NCBI GenBank assembly: GCA_028290285.1
Contig: JAQGKD010000096.1
Coordinates: forward strand, 208,588 to 272,587
DNA length: 64,000 nucleotides
Direction: 5' to 3'
From: Hyphomicrobiales bacterium
Lineage (GTDB): Bacteria; Pseudomonadota; Alphaproteobacteria; Rhizobiales; Beijerinckiaceae
The notes below the pieces were generated by a model. It searched no databases. It had not been told where the DNA came from and worked only from the letters and a program-made list of their open reading frames with translations. Positions 59,099 through 64,000 of this stretch are shown in pieces (position 1 is the first letter of the stretch; the number at the start of each line of letters is the position of its first letter). A program made the translations under genes and the position numbers.

Positions 59099-61414
59099 TC
59101 ACGTGCCCGTGCGTGCTGTGGGAAAGGCCTGGGTGCGCTCCGCGGCGATTGGCAGGCGTACCCGCACGATCGTTCCCGCACCGAGGCTCGAGCGGATTCG
59201 CAGCGACCCTCCATGCAGCTCGATGAGCGAGCGTGCGATGGCGAGGCCGAGACCGGAGCCTTTCGAGCCATTTTCCAGCGGCGAGTCGATCTGTTCGAAG
59301 GGGCGCCCCAGTCTCGGGAGCGCCTCAGCGGAAATGCCGACTCCGGTATCCTCGACATAGATATTCATGGCGCCCTCCGCCAACCGCGTGCGCAAGGTGA
59401 TCCGTCCGCCTTCGGGCGTGAATTTGACGGCATTGCGCATCAGGCTGATCAGCACCTTTTCCACCGCCTGACGATCGGCATGGAGTGAGATGCTCGGCAG
59501 GGCTTCGGCTACGAGCGAAATATTCTTGTCTTCCGCCGATGCGCGGATCGCTTCCACCGCGCGCGACACGGCGGAGTCGATCTCGAAGTCCGCCATGCGC
59601 AACTGAATGCGTCCCGCTTCCAGGCGCGACATGTCGAGCACGTCGCTGATGACGCCGAGAAGATGCTGCCCGCTTTCGCGGATATGCGTGGAATAGTCGA
59701 GATACTTCGCGCTTCCCAGCGCACCGAACGTTTCATGCTCCATCATCTCGGAGAATCCGATGATGGCATTCAACGGCGTGCGCAATTCATGGCTCATATT
59801 AGCGAGGAATTCGGACTTCGCGCGGTTGGCGGTCTCTGCCTCCGCCTTCTGCTCGAGATATTTCTCGGCGAGATCCGCGAGCTGTTGGGCCTGCAACTCC
59901 AGCGTCTGTCGCGATTTGCGAAGGTCGGCGATTGTGGCCATCAGGCGCCGCTCGGAATCGAGCAGCTGCTCTTCGTGGCGCTTGAGCTTGGTAATGTCAG
60001 TGCCAACGGACACATAGCCGCCGTCTTTTGTGCGGCGCTCGTTGATCTGCAACCAGCGGCCGTCGGTCAGGCGGGCTTCATAGGTCCGAGACCCCGCCTG
60101 CGGACGCTCTCCCAAAGGAATTTGCGTCTGCACCATCGGCGGCGCACCTTTCGACATAAGCTGCGCATAGGGCGTGCCGGCGGCCATCGCCTCGGGCGGC
60201 AGGTTGTGCAGATTCTGAAACTTTGAATTGCACATGACGAGTTTGTTCTCTGCATCCCAGAGAACAAACGCCTCGGAAATCGTCTCAATGGCATCGCGCA
60301 GACGGATGTCAGCGGTGGCGGTGCGTTCGACGAGTGCCTTCTGGTCGCTGATGTCGACGGCGATGCCGACGAGATGCGGCGTATCCAGCGGCCCGTGGCA
60401 CAGGATTTCGGCGCGCGCGCGTAGCCAGATCCATTCTCCCTTCGAATTACGGATGCGAAACGCATGGTCGATCGTATTCGATTCCGACGAGGCCAGCATT
60501 TCCGCCATGGCGTGAAGGTCGCCGTCCTGCGGATGAAGCAGCGCGTTCACGTCGCCGAAGGACATGAACTCGGGTTGCGGCTCCATGCCGAGTATATCGT
60601 ACATGGAACTCGACCAGTAGATGCGCCCGCGCGCAATGTCCCAGTCCCACAGGCCGCAACGGCCACGCGCCAGCGCAGCATCGAAGCGCTGGCGCATCTG
60701 GTTGCTAGCGAGATTGGCTTGGCGGGTCTGCGCAGCCTGCCACCCGTAGGCGGCTGCGATCAGGGCGAGAACGAAGGCTGTTGCGAAAAGCAGGAGACCC
60801 GAGCGCAAGGTGGACGAGCGCCACTCCTCGTAGACACCGGAAAGCGGCTGCACCACGGCGAGTTGCCCGAACGGCTCTTGCAGCGTGCGCACGATTGCCA
60901 GGGCCTCCGTGCCGTCGGCGAGCACGATCTTCATCACACCGGCGCGGTCGGCAAAGACTGTGAGCGGCTGGGCCTGCCCGAGGTAATCCTGAAGCGAGCC
61001 CGTCGGGGCGTGCGATGCGGGCAGGCCGGCGACGATTGTTCCTTCGCCGTCGGTGATCAGAACCTGCCGCCCGTGCAGGAAGGCCCTGCCTGGAAAGGTC
61101 GCCTCCGTCATTTTCATCGAACGGGGGTCGATCTGCGGCCGCAGGCTTCCGTTGAGGTCGGCTTTGATCGACGCGGAAATCATTTCGATTTCCGCCATGG
61201 CGTCGGCGAGGGAAGCGTTTCGCTGCTGGACAGCCAAGAGGAGCGCGATCGTCGCCAGCACGCAGAGAAACACGCCCGCCATGGCCGGAACCGCGAGGTG
61301 TACCCAGGCCTTGAACTGAAATGTTCCCATGCTGCGAACGACAGCATTGCGTCGCGCAAATTCTTGCAAATGTTCCGCGCGTGCAGAAACACCGGCCACG
61401 TTCGCACGCGCCAT
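59099..61414 (-). CDS. pleC: PleC-type PAS sensor histidine kinase
   Basis: The 771-residue kinase has membrane helices at about 38-60 and 203-223 with a periplasmic sensor domain between. Two PAS domains (about 245-365 and 380-490) and a coiled coil follow. The catalytic core has FLANMSHELRTPLNAI (phospho-acceptor His), RNAVKFTPEGGR, VEDTGVGI and GSGLGLAIARSL. PleC is the kinase/phosphatase of DivK in the CtrA cell-cycle circuit. The position between glnE and pepN is as in rhizobia, which supports the name. A one-mismatch CtrA box lies about 95 bp upstream. Confidence 0.85.
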   Translation of the reverse strand: MARANVAGVSARAEHLQEFARRNAVVRSMGTFQFKAWVHLAVPAMAGVFLCVLATIALLLAVQQRNASLADAMAEIEMISASIKADLNGSLRPQIDPRSMKMTEATFPGRAFLHGRQVLITDGEGTIVAGLPASHAPTGSLQDYLGQAQPLTVFADRAGVMKIVLADGTEALAIVRTLQEPFGQLAVVQPLSGVYEEWRSSTLRSGLLLFATAFVLALIAAAYGWQAAQTRQANLASNQMRQRFDAALARGRCGLWDWDIARGRIYWSSSMYDILGMEPQPEFMSFGDVNALLHPQDGDLHAMAEMLASSESNTIDHAFRIRNSKGEWIWLRARAEILCHGPLDTPHLVGIAVDISDQKALVERTATADIRLRDAIETISEAFVLWDAENKLVMCNSKFQNLHNLPPEAMAAGTPYAQLMSKGAPPMVQTQIPLGERPQAGSRTYEARLTDGRWLQINERRTKDGGYVSVGTDITKLKRHEEQLLDSERRLMATIADLRKSRQTLELQAQQLADLAEKYLEQKAEAETANRAKSEFLANMSHELRTPLNAIIGFSEMMEHETFGALGSAKYLDYSTHIRESGQHLLGVISDVLDMSRLEAGRIQLRMADFEIDSAVSRAVEAIRASAEDKNISLVAEALPSISLHADRQAVEKVLISLMRNAVKFTPEGGRITLRTRLAEGAMNIYVEDTGVGISAEALPRLGRPFEQIDSPLENGSKGSGLGLAIARSLIELHGGSLRIRSSLGAGTIVRVRLPIAAERTQAFPTARTGT

Positions 61415-61509
61415 GCTTGGCCCCCTAGATCAGACTGATCCGAGGCCAATGTGCCGCATCGCCTCGAATCATTGTCATCTGAATCCGCAGGGCACTTTTT
61501 GTCCAGACC

Positions 61510-61524
61510 TTAATGAAAGGTTGA
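61510..61524 (-). promoter_or_regulatory. Near-consensus CtrA box before pleC
   Basis: TTAA-N7-TTGA on the plus strand, one mismatch from TTAA-N7-TTAA, in the 199-bp region between pepN and pleC, 95 bp before the pleC start. Candidate for feedback of CtrA on its own regulator. Confidence 0.4.
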
Positions 61525-61613
61525 CGAGAATTGTAAGGACCAGTGCTTTTACAGATTCTTTTCAGAGCCCGATAGCTGGTCGAAAACACCCCCCTCGATC
61601 GTGCCGCCAGCGC

Positions 61614-64000
61614 TCAAAAACCGAGTGAGCGCTCCACGATATCGCGGACGTCGGCAGAAAGATCCGGCTGCAGCGCAACGCGTTTGAGCGCGGACTCGGC
61701 CATGGCGCGACGTGCGGATTCCAGCAGTCGCCAGCTGCGGAAGGCCCCGAGCAAGCGCGCGGCGACCTGCGGGTTCTTCGGATCCACCGCGATCACGATT
61801 TCGACCAGGAGATCGTAACCGCTTCCATCGATCGCATTGAATTGCGTCTGGTTGCCGGATGCGAAGCTCCCTACCAGCGAGCGCAGGCGGTTTGGGTTGG
61901 TCATGGAAAAAGCGTGATGGCCCATCAGGTGGCGCACACGCCCCAGCGTCTCGGCTTCTGGAATGGTCGCCTGCAACGCAAACCACTTGTCGATGACGAG
62001 CGCATCGTCGGCGTGAGCGCGGAAGAAGGAGTCGAGAGCCTGCTCTCGCGCCGCCCCCGGAATCAGGGCGAGAACTGCGAGTGCGCCGATCTGGTCGGTC
62101 ATGTTGTTTGAGGTGCGGAACTGTACGGTCGCGAGTTGGGCGCCCACGATCGGGTCGGCAGCTGCGATGAGGTCCAGCGACGCATTGCGCAGGGCACGCC
62201 GGCCGGCACTTGCCGCGTCGGGGGAATAGGCCTGCGTTTCGTCCAGGGCGTCATAGATGGTCCTCAACTGCGCTCCCAGATCACGGCCCAATAGCCTGCG
62301 CAGGGCGCGGCGGCCCGCATGCACCGCATCGGGATCGACGTCGCGGCCGAGCTCCCGGGCGATGTCTGCCTCCGAGGGCAGGATGATCGCCTGGGCCGTG
62401 AAAGCCGGGTCTTGGGCGAAACGCGCGAGAACGGCCCCCATGGCCACGGCTAGCCGGTCATCGGCGACAGGTTGCCGCCCCGCACGAATGGCTTCCACGG
62501 CGCGCAGGATCCAGCGCGTCGCGCAAGTCTGCGCGGCCTGCCAGCGGTTGAACATATCGGTGTCGTGCGCCAGCAGGATGAGCAGATCCTCATCGCTTGT
62601 CGGAGCATCCAGGTTCACCGGCGCAGAGAACCCACGAAGCAGGCTTGGGATCGGGCGGCGGCCTACGTTCTCGAAGATGATTCGGCGGCACGGTTCCGCG
62701 ATCTCGAAAACGCCCCGCGCGGTCTCCTGTGCGCTGGCTCCGCCGAGGCTACCAGCGCCGGGAGTGACGAGCGGGATCTCGCTGCCGTCTTCTCCCAGAA
62801 GGCCGAGCGCGATTGGGATGACAACCGCCTGCTTCGTTGGCTGCCCGTTGGTCGGGGCAGTGCTCTGTTCGAAATCGAGGGTGAACCGGCGCGTTTCGGC
62901 GTCGTACGCTGTCTCCACCTTGAGGCGCGGTGTTCCGGCCTGGGTGTACCAGCGCTTGAACTTCGTCAGGTCCCGTCCCGATGTTTCTGCGAAACAGGCC
63001 AGGAAATCTTCCACCACTGCCGCTGTGCCGTCGCAGCGGGAAAAATAAAGATCCATGCCGTTCCGGAAGGCATCGTCGCCGATCAGAAGCTTCAGCATGC
63101 GAATGATTTCGGCTCCCTTTTCGTAGACGGTCGGCGTGTAGAAATTATTGATCTCGAGATAGGTCTCCGGCCGCACATTGTGCGCCAGCGGGCCTGCATC
63201 CTCCGGGAATTGTGCAGCGCGCAACGTGCGCACATCCATGATGCGCTTGACCGGGCGCGACCGCTGATCGGACGAGAATTCCTGATCGCGGAAGACGGTC
63301 AATCCTTCTTTCAGGCACAGCTGGAACCAGTCGCGGCACGTGATGCGGTTGCCGGTCCAGTTGTGAAAATACTCGTGTGCGATCACGCCTTCGATGTGGG
63401 CATAATCCACGTCCGTAGCTGTCTGCGGCAATGCGAGGACGTATTTATCGTTGAAAATGTTGAGGCCCTTGTTCTCCATGGCGCCCATGTTGAAATCGGA
63501 CACGGCCACGATGTTGAACACGTCGAGGTCATATTCTCGACCGAAGGCTGTCTCATCCCAGAGCATCGAGCGTTTGAGGGCATCCATCGCATAGCCGGCG
63601 CGATCTTCCTTGCCATGTTCGACATAGATTCCGAGCGCCACCTCGCGATTGGAGCTGGTTATGAGCCGATCCTCAACCAGCGCCAGATCGCCACCCACGA
63701 GGGCGAAGAGATAGCAGGGCTTTGGCCATGGATCGTGCCAGACGGCATAATGGCGTCCCGTGTTTTCGATATCGCCGGTCTCGACGAGATTACCGTTACC
63801 CAGCAGCACGGGCACTTCGACGCGGTCCGCTTCGATGCGCGTGGTGTAGACCGAGAGGACGTCCGGCCGGTCGAGAAAATAGGTGATCCGGCGAAAGCCC
63901 TCGGCTTCGCACTGCGTGCAATAGGCCGAGCCGGAGCGGTAGAGCCCCATGAGCTTTGTATTGGCTGCCGGATCGAGCTGCGTCACCGTCGTCAGCTTGA
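61614..64000 (-). CDS. pepN: Aminopeptidase N (M1 family), N-terminus beyond the window
   Basis: The zinc aminopeptidase is seen for almost all its length. It has the substrate motif NMGAMENKGLN, the zinc site HEYFHNWTG (HExxH) with the third ligand Glu in LCLKEGLTVFRD, and the early motif SGSAYCTQCEAEGFRRITYF. The frame is open to the right edge and the codon at 63986 is a GTG inside the domain (KLTTVTQLDPAANTK), so the true start, about 90 residues upstream, is outside. It releases N-terminal amino acids from peptides in the cytoplasm. The C-terminal helical domain is complete. Confidence 0.95.
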   Translation of the reverse strand, partial: KLTTVTQLDPAANTKLMGLYRSGSAYCTQCEAEGFRRITYFLDRPDVLSVYTTRIEADRVEVPVLLGNGNLVETGDIENTGRHYAVWHDPWPKPCYLFALVGGDLALVEDRLITSSNREVALGIYVEHGKEDRAGYAMDALKRSMLWDETAFGREYDLDVFNIVAVSDFNMGAMENKGLNIFNDKYVLALPQTATDVDYAHIEGVIAHEYFHNWTGNRITCRDWFQLCLKEGLTVFRDQEFSSDQRSRPVKRIMDVRTLRAAQFPEDAGPLAHNVRPETYLEINNFYTPTVYEKGAEIIRMLKLLIGDDAFRNGMDLYFSRCDGTAAVVEDFLACFAETSGRDLTKFKRWYTQAGTPRLKVETAYDAETRRFTLDFEQSTAPTNGQPTKQAVVIPIALGLLGEDGSEIPLVTPGAGSLGGASAQETARGVFEIAEPCRRIIFENVGRRPIPSLLRGFSAPVNLDAPTSDEDLLILLAHDTDMFNRWQAAQTCATRWILRAVEAIRAGRQPVADDRLAVAMGAVLARFAQDPAFTAQAIILPSEADIARELGRDVDPDAVHAGRRALRRLLGRDLGAQLRTIYDALDETQAYSPDAASAGRRALRNASLDLIAAADPIVGAQLATVQFRTSNNMTDQIGALAVLALIPGAAREQALDSFFRAHADDALVIDKWFALQATIPEAETLGRVRHLMGHHAFSMTNPNRLRSLVGSFASGNQTQFNAIDGSGYDLLVEIVIAVDPKNPQVAARLLGAFRSWRLLESARRAMAESALKRVALQPDLSADVRDIVERSLGF

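Noticed and set aside
1..64000. tRNA, rRNA, CRISPR, insertion sequences or riboswitches
   Set aside because: Nothing with the needed structure or conserved boxes was recognised by eye; a covariance-model scan was not possible.

Overview
The window reads as a chromosome segment of an alphaproteobacterium, most likely of the order Hyphomicrobiales (Rhizobiales). The signs are a MucR/Ros regulator, DivJ- and PleC-type cell-cycle kinases, CtrA-type boxes (TTAA-N7-TTAA) in several promoters, a FeuN-FeuP-FeuQ-like operon, the cytochrome c maturation order ccmI-ccmE-ccmF-ccmH followed by degP, a two-component pair, glnE, pleC and pepN, and many families typical of this order (DUF2336, DUF1491, DUF5330, DUF6456, DUF1254/DUF1214). 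The DNA is GC-rich and densely coding. The family or genus cannot be fixed by eye. No rRNA, tRNA, CRISPR array, transposase or integrase was seen.

Layout. 1-6.9 kb: a leftward operon (glycosyltransferase, murJ, DUF2892, HAD hydrolase) with a divergent YdjC-type deacetylase, a PRC-barrel protein, a chemoreceptor-like protein under a CtrA box, and iron superoxide dismutase. 7-14.2 kb: a membrane-anchored protein of unknown role, an isochorismatase-fold hydrolase coupled to oligopeptidase B, mucR, DUF6456 and SufE. 14.5-18.9 kb: a DivJ-like kinase, a peptidoglycan-binding membrane protein, DUF1491 and DUF2336. 18.9-25.5 kb: DUF1254/DUF1214, a class A penicillin-binding protein, YcgN, a TIM-barrel isomerase and a UbiD-type decarboxylase.

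25.5-45.7 kb: a cluster with the gene order of the Rhodobacter capsulatus-type gene transfer agent (GTA): small and large terminase, portal, gp3.5, prohead protease, capsid, connector, head closure, tail terminator, tail tube, gp10, chaperone, tape measure, distal tail, hub, NlpC/P60 peptidase and the large gp15 protein. It is followed by a DUF2793 fibre, a GH108 endolysin with a membrane tail, and a nested Rz/Rz1-like spanin pair. Its main oddity is a portal protein with an extra C-terminal domain of about 160 residues behind a polymorphic-toxin-style linker. Two unfamiliar genes follow, one membrane-anchored and one with an internal duplication, in the place expected for immunity genes. The inserted stretch has lower GC than the portal core. 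A trypsin-like protease sits antisense between capsid and connector, and gp15 is broken by an apparent one-base deletion.

45.7-64 kb: feuNPQ-like regulators, cytochrome c maturation genes, DegP with a strong terminator, a second response regulator-kinase pair, glnE, a PleC-type kinase, and pepN running off the right edge. Five perfect or one-mismatch CtrA boxes lie in front of cell-cycle, chemotaxis and wall genes, so much of the non-GTA part may belong to the CtrA-DivK regulon.
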